From: Streptomyces xanthophaeus
GTDB lineage: Bacteria > Actinomycetota > Actinomycetes > Streptomycetales > Streptomycetaceae
Direction of reading: 5' to 3'
Assembly (NCBI RefSeq): GCF_030440515.1
Contig: NZ_CP076543.1
Location: forward strand, 1,240,001-1,304,000
DNA length: 64,000 nucleotides
The translations under genes and the position numbers were made by a program. Numbering within the stretch: the stretch's first letter is position 1; each line of letters begins with the position of its first letter. This document shows positions 16,549 through 26,700 of this stretch, piece by piece. A model generated the notes under the pieces. That model was given only the letters and a program-made list of their open reading frames with translations. It was not told the origin of the DNA and searched no databases.

Positions 16549-16577
16549 TTGACAGTGCAGGGCGGCCCCCGCACGAT
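16549..16577 (+). promoter_or_regulatory. Candidate vegetative promoter for the synthase operon
   Basis: A perfect -35 TTGACA (16549-16554) is followed after 17 bases by CACGAT (16572-16577), which keeps the key A and final AT of a -10 box. It would give a leader of about 310 bases to the first synthase gene. Confidence 0.5.
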
Positions 16578-16710
16578 GCATCGCGGCATGCGGGTGTTTG
16601 ACCACGGTTCAATCCCGCCGTACCCGCGGCGGGTGCCCCGGCCGGTGTGCGCGTGACCGCCGCGCTCCCCCTTCTTCCGCCCTGCCCCGCACTGCCGTTG
16701 CACGGCACGT

Positions 16711-16803
16711 CGGCACGCCGGCTCGCCGGAAAACTCGGCACGTCAGCACGTCAGCACGCCAGCACGCCAGCACGCCGGGAAACTCGGCACGCCAGCTCGC
16801 CGG
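16711..16803. repeat. Repeat block in the operon leader
   Basis: Four 8-base units (CGTCAGCA twice, CGCCAGCA twice, 16741-16772) are nested between two pairs of 19-base near-identical repeats. 16711-16729 matches 16785-16803 with one mismatch. 16725-16743 matches 16773-16791 with one mismatch. The block lies in the expected untranslated leader, about 90-180 bases before the start codon. Confidence 0.8.
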
Positions 16804-16894
16804 TACGTCGGAACGTCGGTCCGCCCGCCCGTCGTTCGTCCTTCCTTCCGTCCCGCACTGCGCCATGTCACACAGCATTGGAAGAGGAGCGCCC

Positions 16895-19800
16895 GTGACC
16901 CCCCAGCACCCGCAGCCCGCCGCCGCCACCCGTGACCTGGTCGTCGCGGTGAGCCCCTTCGAGGAACCCCACCCGGCCGTCGTGATCGCCGCCGAACGCG
17001 CCGGGGCCCTCGGCCTGCTCGACCTCGGCCGGGACGCCGACGCCGCGCGGCGCGGTGTCGCGGAGCTGGGCCGCCGGCTCGGCGCGGGCGCCCGGTACGG
17101 GGTGCGGGTGCCGGCCGGCTGCCCGCTCGGTCCCGGGGAGCTGCCCGCCGCGGTGGACACCGTGCTGCTCGCCGACCCCGCCTCGCACACCGCCGAGCAG
17201 GTGGCCGCATGGGCCGCGGCGGCCGGGCGGCCCCGGGTGTGGGCCGAGGTCACCGGCGCGGCCGAGGCCAGGGCGGCCGTGGCCGCCGGGGCGGACGCGC
17301 TGGTGGCCAAGGGCCACGAGGGGGGCGGCCGGGTGGGCCCGGCCACCACCTTCGTCCTGCTCCAGCAGCTCCTCGGCGACCCCGTGCTCCGGGTACCCGT
17401 ACGGGCCTTCGGCGGGATCGGCCCGCACACGGCGGCCGCGGCCGTCGCGGGCGGGGCCGCCGGGGTACTGCTCGACGTACAACTGGCCCTGACCGCGGAG
17501 GGCGAGGCCGGGCTGCCGGAGGAAGTCGCTGCCGCGCTGCGGGCGATGGACGGCTCCGAGACCCGGACGGCCGACGGGCACCGGGTGTTCGCACGGCCCG
17601 ACCTGACCCCGCCCGAGGGGCCCGTCCCCACCCTGCTCGGCGCCCGCGACCTGCGGACCCAGCTGCTGCCGGTCGGGCAGGACGGCGCCTCGGCGGCCCG
17701 GCTGGCCGCGCGGTACCGGACCACGGGCGGCGTCCTGCAGGCCGTACGGGCGGCCGTCGCCGGGCATCTGGAGGCCGCCGTACGGGCCCGGCCCCTGGCA
17801 CGGCCGCTCCCCGTCGCGCAGGGCCCGATGACCCGGGTGAGCGACCAGGCGGCCTTCGCCGCGGCGGTGGCCGCGGCGGGCGGGGTCCCGTACCTCGCGC
17901 TCGCGGTGATGGAGGGCCCCGACGTACGCCGGCTGCTGGCGGAGACGGCCGAGCGGCTCGGGGACCTCCCCTGGGGCGTGGGACTGCTCGGCTTCGCCCC
18001 GCCCGAGCTGCGCCGGGCGCAGCTGGCGGCCGTGACCGAGGCGGCCCCGCCCTGCGCGATCATCGCGGGCGGTACCCCGGCGCAGGCGGCCCCGCTGGAG
18101 GCCGCCGGGATCCGTACCCACCTGCACGTGCCCTCCCCCGGCCTGCTGGATCGGTACCTCGCCGAGGGGGCGCGGCGGTTCGTGTTCGAGGGGCTGGAAT
18201 GCGGTGGACACGTCGGGCCGCGCGCTTCGTTCCCCCTGTGGGAGGAGCAGATCGAACGCCTGCTCGCCTGCCCCGAACCCGAAGCCCTGGACGTGCTGTT
18301 CGCGGGCGGCATCCACGACGAACGGTCCGCCGCGATGGCGGTGGCCGCCGCGGCCCCGCTGGCCGCCCGGGGCGCGCGGATCGGCGTCCTCATGGGCACC
18401 GCCTACCTGTTCACCGAGGAGGCCGTGGCGGCGGGCGCCATCCGGCCGGGCTTCCAGCGGGCGGCGCTGGAGTGTGCGGAAACCGTCCTGCTGCGCACCG
18501 CGCCCGGCCACGCCACCCGGTGCGCGGCCACCCCGTACGCCGCGGCCTTCGAGGCGACCCGCCACCGGCTCGCGGAGAGCGGCGTCGAGCCGCGCACGAT
18601 GTGGGAGGAGCTGGAGCGGCTGAACCTGGGGCGGCTGCGGATCGCCAGCAAGGGCCTGCGCCGAAGCCCCGACGGAACCGGTCTCGAACCGGTCGCCGAG
18701 GAAGAACAGCGGACCGACGGCCTGTTCATGCTGGGCCAGGCCGCCGCCCTGCGCACGGGCACCACCACGATCGCCGCGCTGCACGCCCAGGTCACCGACG
18801 GGGCCACCGCCCTGCTGGAACGGCGGGCCCGCGAACTCGCCGCCGCCGGGCCGTCCGCGGAGCGGGCGCCGCACGCGCCGGACCCGCTCGACATCGCCAT
18901 CGTCGGAATGGCCTGCGCCTACCCGGGCGCCCCCGACCTCGCCGCCTACTGGGCCATGGTGCTCGCCGGGACCGACGCCGTCACCGAGGTGCCGGCCGAA
19001 CGCTGGGACCCGGCGCTCTACTACGACGCCGACCCGGCGCGGGCCGGTGAGCGCACCCCCTCCCGCTGGGGCGGCTTCCTCGGCCCGGTGCCCTTCGACG
19101 CCCTCGCGCACGGCATCCCGCCCGCCTCGCTCGCCGGGATCGAGCCGGTGCAGCTGCTGGCCCTGGAGATCTCGGCGCGGGCCCTCGGGGACGCGGGCTA
19201 CGGCAAGGACCGCGCCTTCGACCGGTCCCGGACCTCGGTGGTCTTCGGCGCGGAGGCCGGTACGGAACTCGCCGGCGCCTACGGGCTGCGCGCCCTGCAC
19301 CCCGCCTACCTGGGAGAGCTCCCGGCCGAGCTGGACGAGCAGCTGCCGCGCCTCACCGAGGACTCCTTCCCCGGGATCCTCGCCAACGTCATCGCCGGGC
19401 GGGTCGCCAACCGCCTCGACCTGGGCGGCGCGAACTGCACGGTCGACGCCGCCTGCGCCTCCTCGCTCGCCGCGCTGGACCTCGCCTGCCGCCAACTGCG
19501 CGACCACGACAGCGACATGGTGCTGTGCGGAGGCGCCGATGTGCACAACGGCATCAACGACTACCTGATGTTCGCCTCCGTCCGCGCCCTGTCGCCCGGC
19601 GGCCGCTGCCGGCCCTTCGACGCGGCCGCCGACGGGATCGCGCTCGGCGAGGGCGTCGGCGCGCTGGTCCTGAAGCGGCTCGCGGACGCGGAACGCGACG
19701 GCGACCGCGTGTACGCGGTGATCAAGGCGGTGGGCGCCGCCAGCGACGGCCGTTCCCTCGGCCTGACCGCGCCCCGGCCGGAAGGACAGCGGCGGGCCCT

Positions 19801-22800
19801 GGAGCGGGCGTACGCCCGGGCCGGCGTCACCCCCGGCGAGGTGGGCCTGATCGAGGCGCACGGCACGGGCACGGTCGTCGGGGACAGTACCGAACTCGCC
19901 GTGCTGACCGAGCTGTTCACCGCCTCCGGGGCCGAGCCCGGGTCCTGCGCGCTGGGCTCCGTGAAATCGCAGCTCGGGCACACCAAGTGCGCCGCCGGGC
20001 TGGCCGGGCTGATCAAGGCGGCCCGGGCGGTCCACACGGGCGTGCGGCCCCCGACCCTGCACATCGACACGCCCAACCCGGCCTGGCGGGCGGAGACCAG
20101 CCCGTTCTCCTTCGACAGCGAGGCCCGGCCCTGGCCGGTGCCCGCTCAGCGGCGGTTCGCCGGGGTCAGCGCCTTCGGCTTCGGCGGCACCAACTACCAC
20201 GCCGTGCTGGCCGGTCACGGGGGCTCGGCGGAGCCCCGGCACGGGCTGGAGGAGTGGCCGGCGGAGCTGTTCTGCTTCCGCGGCGAGGACCGGCGGGCGG
20301 CGGGCCGGGCGATGGCCCGGCTCGCGGCGCGGCTGGAGGAGAACGACGCGGCCGGACGCCCCTGGGCCCTGCGGGACCTGGCGGCGGAGACCGCCGCCGC
20401 AGCCCCCGGCCCGGTCATGGTGGCGGTGGTGGCGGGCGACCTGGACGAACTGGCGGCCCGCCTGAAGCAGGCCCGCACCTTCACCCCGGGCGCGGGGGTC
20501 CACGTACGGGAGGAGACCGCGGAGCCGGGCAAGGTGGCGTTCCTCTTCCCCGGCCAGGGCAGCCAGCGCCCGCGCATGCTCGCCGGCCTCTTCACCGCCT
20601 TCCCCGCCCTGCGCGAGCTGCTGGACTCGGCCCCGCCCCCGGTGGTGTCGGCGATGTTCCCGCCGGCGGCATTCACCGCGGAAGGCCGAACGGCGCAGCG
20701 GGCGGCCGTCACCGACACCCGCATCGCACAGCCGGCACTCGGCCTCGCGGGGGCGGCGGCGCACCTGCTGCTCGGCGAGCTCGGCGTACGGCCGGACTGC
20801 GTGGCCGGGCACTCGTACGGGGAGCTCACCGCACTGTGGGCGGCCGGGGCCTACGACACGGAGAGCCTGCTGCGGCTGAGCACGCGCCGGGCCGAGGCGA
20901 TCGTGGCGGCCGCCGGCGCCGATCCGGGATCGATGGCGGCGGTGTCGGCCGCGCCGCAGGAGGTACGGGAGATCGCGGCCCGCACCGGATGCGTGGTGGC
21001 GAACCACAACGCGCCCCGGCAGTGCGTGATCTCGGGCCCGACGGCGGCCGTGTCCAGGGCGCTGACGGCCCTGCACGAGGCAGGCTTCTCGGCCGACCTC
21101 CTCCCCGTGGCCTGCGCCTTCCACAGCCCAGTGGTGGCAGGAGCGGCCGGAAGCCTCGCATCGGAACTGGCGACGACACCGATACGGACTCCCCACACCG
21201 AAATCTGGTCGAACACGACGGCAGACCGGTATCCGACACCCCCCGAAGACATACGAAGCCTTGCCGCACGCCAGGTCGCGGAGCCGGTCCGGTTCGTCGA
21301 GCAGGTGGAGGCCATGTACGCGGCCGGTGTCCGGACGTTCGTGGAGGCGGGGCCCGGCCGGGTCCTGTCCGGTCTGGTCGGCCGGATCCTCTCCGGCCGG
21401 CCGCACACGGTGGTCCCGCTGGACGTGCCCGGCGAGCACGGCCTGCTCAGGCTGGTCACGGCGGTGGCCGAACTCATGGCGGCAGGCGTTGCGGTGACAC
21501 CACAGGCCCTCTTCCGCGGCCGTACCTCCCGCCTCCCGGAGCACGCCCCGCGGCGACCGGGCTGGCTGGTGGACGGCCACCTGGTCCGCACCGCGGACGG
21601 CGCACCGGTCCCGGGCGGCCTCCGCCCGGCCCGCCGGGTGGCTCCGGCGGACACGGCAGCGGTCTCCGGATCCGACCGCCGGGAGGAGGCGGTGCTGGAG
21701 TACCTCCGGGGCACCCGCGAACTGGTCGAGGCCCAACGGAACGTCCTCCTCGGCTACCTGGGCTCCCTGCCGGCGGATCCCCAGAGCGGCACCGGTGGGG
21801 CGGGGAGTGTGCCGGGGCGATCCCCGCAGGGTGCCGAACGCACTGCCGCCGCGCCTTCCGACCCCTCGTCACGTTCGGCGCCCGAGGAGACGCCCCGGCG
21901 CGCGCCCGGCCCCGCCGGAACCGCCCACCCCGCCGACCCCGCCCCCGCCCCCGCCCGGCCGGGTCCCCGCACCGCCGACGAGGTCATGGACCTCGTCCTG
22001 GAGATCGTCCACACCCGGACCGGATATCCCCGGGACATGCTCGACCCCGAACTGGACCTGGAGGCGGACCTCTCCATCGACTCCATCAAGCGGGTGGAGA
22101 TCATCGGCGCCCTCGCCGACCGGATCGGACTCCCCCGGGACCCGGGCGGCGGCTCCGCCGAGTCCGCGGTCGAGGAGCTGTCCCGGATCAAGACCCTGCG
22201 CGGCATCGTCGCCTGGATCACCGCCCGCACACCGGCGGCACCCACCGGACCCGGCGACAGCCCCCTGCCCACTGCCGATCCGCGACCCGCGGCACCGGTG
22301 AGCCGGCTCCGGGTGGACCTCGTCCCCGTACCGGCGCCCGACGCCGCCCCGGAGACCCTGCGCGGCCTGCGCATCGGCCTCGTCGAGGACGGCCGGGGCA
22401 TCGCCCCCGCCCTCGCGGCGGCCCTGGAGGCCCTCGGCGCCGAGCCGGCCCTCCTCCCCGCGGCCGAGCCCGGCTTCGACGGCCTCGTCGACCTCTCCGC
22501 GCTGCGCACCACCTCCGGCCCCGTCCTGCCCGAAGCCTTCCCGGGGCTCCGGCAGGCCCTGACGACCGGAACCCCACGGCTGCTGCTCGTCACCGGGCCC
22601 GGCACCTCCGGCGCCGGTCTGCACGGCTTCGCCCGCAGCGCGGCCCTCGAATACCCCGACGCTCTGGTGCGCGCCGTGCACATCCAGCCCAAGGAGGACC
22701 CGGAACGCATCGCGACCCAACTGGTCGCGGAACTGGCCGACGACACCGGCGGAAGCGGCAACGGCCGCGGCAACGGCACCTCCGTCGGCTACACCGCCGA

Positions 22801-23719
22801 GGGCGCCCGAGTGGCCCGTCTCCCGGTCCCCGCCCCCCTGCCGGCCGGCCCCGACGGCCCCCCGCTCCTGGACCGGAACGCTGTGGTCCTGCTCACCGGC
22901 GGGGCCCGCGGCATCACCGCCCGCACCGCGCTCGCCCTGGCCCGCGCCACCGGATGCCACGTGGAACTGGTCGGCCGCACCCCCGAACCCATCACCGTCA
23001 CCGACGAGTTCGCCCAGGCGCAGGACCGGGTCGCGCTGCGTGCCGCCCTGATCTCGGCAGGGCTGCGCACGCCCGCGGAGATCGAGGCGGCGGCCTCGCG
23101 GATCCTCGCCGAGCGCGAGGTACGGGCCACCCTGGCCGCCCTGAGCGCGGCGGCCGCCTCCGTCCGGTACCACTGCGCGGACGTCACCGACGAGCGGGCC
23201 GTCCGGGCGGTCGTGGCCGGCGTACGGGAGCGCCACGGCCGCCTCGACGGCATCGTGCACGGCGCCGGCGTGCTGCGGGACGGGCTGCTGCGGGACAAGC
23301 AACCCGCCGACTTCACCGCGGTGTTCACCACCAAGGTCGACGGGGCCCGCCACCTGGCCGCCGCGGCGGCCGAGCACGGTGACCGGCCCGCGCCCCGGTT
23401 CCTGGCGCTGTTCGGAAGCGTGGCCGGGGTGTACGGCAACCGCGGCCAGTGCGACTACGCCGCGGCCAACGACGCCCTCGACGGCCTCGCGCACACCTGG
23501 GCGGCGTCCTTCCCGGGCCGGGTGCTGGCCGTCGACTGGGGCCCCTGGGCGGCGGAGGCGGGCGGGATGGTCAGCCCCGAGCTGGAGCGTGCGTACCTCC
23601 GGCGCGGGATCCCGCTCATCGCACCGGAGGCGGGGACCGCCGCGTTCCTCGACGAACTGGCGTACGGGAACGACGTACAGGTGGTCCTGATGGCGGAGGA
23701 GGGCCGGGGCGATGCGTGA
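16895..23719 (+). CDS. Iterative PUFA-like synthase subunit 1: NPD-NPD-KS-AT-ACP-KR
   Basis: 2274 residues; GTG at 16895 is chosen for the GAGGAG 5 bases before it. Domain order: two nitronate-monooxygenase/FabK-like FMN barrels (about 5-250, and 300-560 with E-C-G-G-H-V-G, His439); ketosynthase (about 660-1100; Cys854 in D-A-A-C-A-S-S, His989, His1029); acyltransferase (about 1210-1560; FPGQGSQ, Ser1307 in G-H-S-Y-G-E, Arg 25 residues on, typical of malonyl specificity). A single ACP (Ser1730 in I-D-S-I-K-R) and a ketoreductase (TGGARGI, Ser2175, Tyr2188) follow. It is like PfaA with the PfaD-type enoyl reductase fused in front. It overlaps subunit 2 by 8 bases. Product unknown. Confidence 0.93.
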   Translation: MTPQHPQPAAATRDLVVAVSPFEEPHPAVVIAAERAGALGLLDLGRDADAARRGVAELGRRLGAGARYGVRVPAGCPLGPGELPAAVDTVLLADPASHTAEQVAAWAAAAGRPRVWAEVTGAAEARAAVAAGADALVAKGHEGGGRVGPATTFVLLQQLLGDPVLRVPVRAFGGIGPHTAAAAVAGGAAGVLLDVQLALTAEGEAGLPEEVAAALRAMDGSETRTADGHRVFARPDLTPPEGPVPTLLGARDLRTQLLPVGQDGASAARLAARYRTTGGVLQAVRAAVAGHLEAAVRARPLARPLPVAQGPMTRVSDQAAFAAAVAAAGGVPYLALAVMEGPDVRRLLAETAERLGDLPWGVGLLGFAPPELRRAQLAAVTEAAPPCAIIAGGTPAQAAPLEAAGIRTHLHVPSPGLLDRYLAEGARRFVFEGLECGGHVGPRASFPLWEEQIERLLACPEPEALDVLFAGGIHDERSAAMAVAAAAPLAARGARIGVLMGTAYLFTEEAVAAGAIRPGFQRAALECAETVLLRTAPGHATRCAATPYAAAFEATRHRLAESGVEPRTMWEELERLNLGRLRIASKGLRRSPDGTGLEPVAEEEQRTDGLFMLGQAAALRTGTTTIAALHAQVTDGATALLERRARELAAAGPSAERAPHAPDPLDIAIVGMACAYPGAPDLAAYWAMVLAGTDAVTEVPAERWDPALYYDADPARAGERTPSRWGGFLGPVPFDALAHGIPPASLAGIEPVQLLALEISARALGDAGYGKDRAFDRSRTSVVFGAEAGTELAGAYGLRALHPAYLGELPAELDEQLPRLTEDSFPGILANVIAGRVANRLDLGGANCTVDAACASSLAALDLACRQLRDHDSDMVLCGGADVHNGINDYLMFASVRALSPGGRCRPFDAAADGIALGEGVGALVLKRLADAERDGDRVYAVIKAVGAASDGRSLGLTAPRPEGQRRALERAYARAGVTPGEVGLIEAHGTGTVVGDSTELAVLTELFTASGAEPGSCALGSVKSQLGHTKCAAGLAGLIKAARAVHTGVRPPTLHIDTPNPAWRAETSPFSFDSEARPWPVPAQRRFAGVSAFGFGGTNYHAVLAGHGGSAEPRHGLEEWPAELFCFRGEDRRAAGRAMARLAARLEENDAAGRPWALRDLAAETAAAAPGPVMVAVVAGDLDELAARLKQARTFTPGAGVHVREETAEPGKVAFLFPGQGSQRPRMLAGLFTAFPALRELLDSAPPPVVSAMFPPAAFTAEGRTAQRAAVTDTRIAQPALGLAGAAAHLLLGELGVRPDCVAGHSYGELTALWAAGAYDTESLLRLSTRRAEAIVAAAGADPGSMAAVSAAPQEVREIAARTGCVVANHNAPRQCVISGPTAAVSRALTALHEAGFSADLLPVACAFHSPVVAGAAGSLASELATTPIRTPHTEIWSNTTADRYPTPPEDIRSLAARQVAEPVRFVEQVEAMYAAGVRTFVEAGPGRVLSGLVGRILSGRPHTVVPLDVPGEHGLLRLVTAVAELMAAGVAVTPQALFRGRTSRLPEHAPRRPGWLVDGHLVRTADGAPVPGGLRPARRVAPADTAAVSGSDRREEAVLEYLRGTRELVEAQRNVLLGYLGSLPADPQSGTGGAGSVPGRSPQGAERTAAAPSDPSSRSAPEETPRRAPGPAGTAHPADPAPAPARPGPRTADEVMDLVLEIVHTRTGYPRDMLDPELDLEADLSIDSIKRVEIIGALADRIGLPRDPGGGSAESAVEELSRIKTLRGIVAWITARTPAAPTGPGDSPLPTADPRPAAPVSRLRVDLVPVPAPDAAPETLRGLRIGLVEDGRGIAPALAAALEALGAEPALLPAAEPGFDGLVDLSALRTTSGPVLPEAFPGLRQALTTGTPRLLLVTGPGTSGAGLHGFARSAALEYPDALVRAVHIQPKEDPERIATQLVAELADDTGGSGNGRGNGTSVGYTAEGARVARLPVPAPLPAGPDGPPLLDRNAVVLLTGGARGITARTALALARATGCHVELVGRTPEPITVTDEFAQAQDRVALRAALISAGLRTPAEIEAAASRILAEREVRATLAALSAAAASVRYHCADVTDERAVRAVVAGVRERHGRLDGIVHGAGVLRDGLLRDKQPADFTAVFTTKVDGARHLAAAAAEHGDRPAPRFLALFGSVAGVYGNRGQCDYAAANDALDGLAHTWAASFPGRVLAVDWGPWAAEAGGMVSPELERAYLRRGIPLIAPEAGTAAFLDELAYGNDVQVVLMAEEGRGDA

Positions 23720-26700
23720 CGGAGAGCGGCGCGGCCCGCGCCCGGCCGATGCCGCGATCGTGGGGATGGGTGCGGTGTTCCCCGGGGCCGCCGATCTGGC
23801 CGCGTACCGGCGCAATCTGCTCGCCGGTACGGACTGCATCCGCGAAGTTCCGCCCGAGCGCTGGGACCCCGAGGTGTACTACGACCCGCAGGGCGCGACC
23901 GGACCGGTGGCGGGCGACCGGTTCTACTGCCGGCGGGGCGGCTTCGTCGACGGTCTCGCCGCCTTCGACCCGACCCGGTTCGGGATCATGCCGGCCGCCG
24001 TGGAGGGGGCCGAGCCGGACCAGATGCTGGCCCTGCACGCGACGGCCGAGGCGATCGCCGACGCGGGCGGCGAGGCCCGGCTGCCCGCCGACCGGTCGCG
24101 GATCGGGGTGGTGCTGGGACGCGGCGGGTTCATGGGGGTGGCCACCGCGCGGCTCGACCAACGGGTGCGTACGGCACACCAGTTGGCCCAGACCCTGCGG
24201 GAGCTGGCGCCCGAGCTGGGTGAGCGGCGGATCGCGGCGGTGCGCTCGGCGTTCCAGGATGCGCTCGGGCCGGAGCGGCCGGACGCGTCGATCGGGCTGG
24301 TGCCGAGCTTCACCGCCGCCCGGACCGCGAACCGGCTGGACTTCCGCGGGCCCGCCTACACCCTGGACGCGGCGTGCGCCTCCTCCCTGCTGGCGGTGGA
24401 CCAGGCGGTGGGGCTGCTGGCCGCCGGGCGCTGCGACGCCGTCGTCGCGGGGGCGGTCCACCACTGTCACATCGCGACGCTGTGGAGCGTGTTCACGCAG
24501 CTGCGGGCGCTCAGCCCGAGCGAGCGGATCCGGCCCTTCGACCGCCGGGCCGACGGAACCCTGCTGTCCGAGGGCACCGGGGTGGTGCTGCTGAAGCGGC
24601 TGGAGGACGCGGAGCGCGACGGCGACCGCGTGTACGCGGTGATCCGCGGCACGGGCGTGGCCGGGGACGGCCGAGCGGCGAGCCTGATGAGCCCGCTGGT
24701 CGCGGGCCAGGTGCAGGCCCTGGAACGGGCCTGGCGTCAGGCCGGGCTGGATCCGCGGGCGCCGGGCGCACTGGGGCTGCTGGAGGCGCACGGCACGGGC
24801 ACCCCGGTCGGTGACGCGGCCGAACTCGACACCCTGGCGCAGGTGTTCGGCCCACCGGAGCCCGGGAGCGGGCGCGGGATCGGCTTCGGCTCGGTGAAGT
24901 CGATGCTCGGGCACACCATGCAGGCCTCGGGCATGGCCGGGCTGATCAAGGCCGCGCTCGCCGTGTACGAGGGGGTGCTGCCGCCGACGCTGCACATCGA
25001 GGAGCCGCACCCGGACCTGGCCCGGACGCGGATGCGGCCGGTGGGCGCGGCCGAGCCGTGGGAGCGCGGGCCGCAGCCGCGCCGGGCCGGGGTCAACGCG
25101 TTCGGCTTCGGCGGGATCAACGCCCATGTGGTGCTGGAGGAGGCTCCGACGGCCTCGCGCCCGGCTCCCGCAGCGGTCCCCGGCCCGGCCCGGGTGGCTC
25201 CGGTGCGCCGGTTCCTGCCGCTGGGAGCCCCGGCCGCGCCGGTGGGCCCGGCCGCGGGAGGCGACGTACTCCTCGTCGGCGCCGACACTCCGGCGCAGTT
25301 GTCGGCCCGGCTGGCGGCTGCCGTCCCGGTGTCCGGCGGCGACGGGCCCTGCCGGGTCGCGGTGGTCGGGCCCACGCCCCAGCGGCTCGCGCTGGCCGCC
25401 AAGGTGGTGGCGCGCGGCCGGCCGTGGCGGGGGCGCGGGGACGTGTGGTTCGCCCCGGAACCGCTGGGCGGCCGGATGGCGTTCCTGTTCCCGGGTCTGG
25501 AGCCGGAGTTCGCCCCCGTGGTGGACGACGTGGCGGAGCGGTTCGCGCTGCCGGCGCCCCGGCTGACCCGCGGCGAGTCCCTGGTGGAGCGGGCCCTCGA
25601 CGCGATCGCGACGGGCCGGTTCTTCGCCCGCGTCCTGCCCGCACTGGGCGTCGAGGCCGATGTGCTGGCAGGTCACAGCCTGGGCGAGTGGGCGGCGATG
25701 GTGGCCGCCGGCATGTACCCGCAGGAGGCGGCCGACACCTTCCTCGGCTCACTGCGCCCGGGTGATCTCCGGGTCCCGGACCTCGTGTACGCGGCGCTGG
25801 GCTGCGGCGCGGCGCGGGCCCGGGCCGCGCTCCACGACCTGGACGGGGTGGTGGTCAGCCACGACAACTGCCCGCACCAGTCGGTGATCTGCGGGGATCC
25901 GGAGCAGGTGGCGGCCGCCGTGGCACGGTTGCGCGGTGACGGGGTGCTCGGCCAGGAGCTGCCGTTCCGTTCGGGTTTCCACACCCCGATGTGGGAGCCG
26001 TACCTCGGGCAGGTCCGGGCCGCCTTCGACCGGCTGCCGCTGCGGCCCGGGGCGCTCCCGGTGTGGTCGGCCACCACGTGCGCGCCGTTCCCGCCCGCGC
26101 CGCAGGACGTACGCGACCTGGTCGTACGGCATCTGCTGGAGCCGGTCCGCTTCCGCGAGCTGACCCTGCGGCTGTACGAGGACGAGGGGGTGCGCGGCTT
26201 CGTCACGCTGGGCCCGGGCAGCCTGCCGGGCTTCGTGGAGGACACCCTGCGCGAGCGCCCGCATCTGTCGGTCTCCACCTCCTCGCCGCGCCTGCCGGGC
26301 CTGGCGGCCCTCCGCCGCACGTGCGCGGCGCTCTGGACCGAGGGGTACGCGCCCCGGTGGGGGCTCCTGGCCGAGGCGGCCCCGGCGGCCGGTTCGGCGC
26401 CGCGGCCCGGCCCTGCCGCGCCACAGCCGGCCCCCGCCGGACCGGACCTCCGCATGGCCCTGCAGCTGGGGTCCCCGCTGGTCCGCCTGGGCGAGTCGGC
26501 CCGCGCCTCCCTGAGCGGCCTTCTCGCCCCGGCCCCGGCCCCGGACCGGGCCGCCGCCCCGGCCGCCGCCCCCGCCCCCGCCCCGGCGCCCTTGTCCGCG
26601 GCGGCCGGAGCGGCCCGCCCCGTACTGCTGTCCGCCCTGGACGCGGTGCTGGCCGACGCGGGCTCGGCTGCCCGGGCCGTCACCGAGGCCTGGTCGGCCG

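Larger units (their letters stand above)
16269..16894. other. 626-base gene-free spacer between LysR and the synthase operon
   Basis: No credible gene is seen in either direction. The spacer holds a twin palindrome (16365-16385), a vegetative-type promoter candidate (16549-16577) and a tandem/direct repeat block (16711-16803). A ribosome site GAGGAG (16884-16889) precedes the GTG at 16895. It is the only gene-free stretch over 300 bases in the window and is probably the main control region of the operon. Confidence 0.75.

Noticed and set aside
16598..16894. Possible N-terminal extension of the first synthase protein upstream of 16895
   Set aside because: The extension is Arg/Ser/Thr-rich, runs through the tandem repeat block, and lacks a ribosome site. 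GAGGAG sits correctly before the GTG at 16895.
16868..21736. Long open frame antisense to the first synthase gene
   Set aside because: Composition is that of a shadow frame (Gly/Arg/Pro-rich, no motifs), while the plus strand encodes intact catalytic domains.
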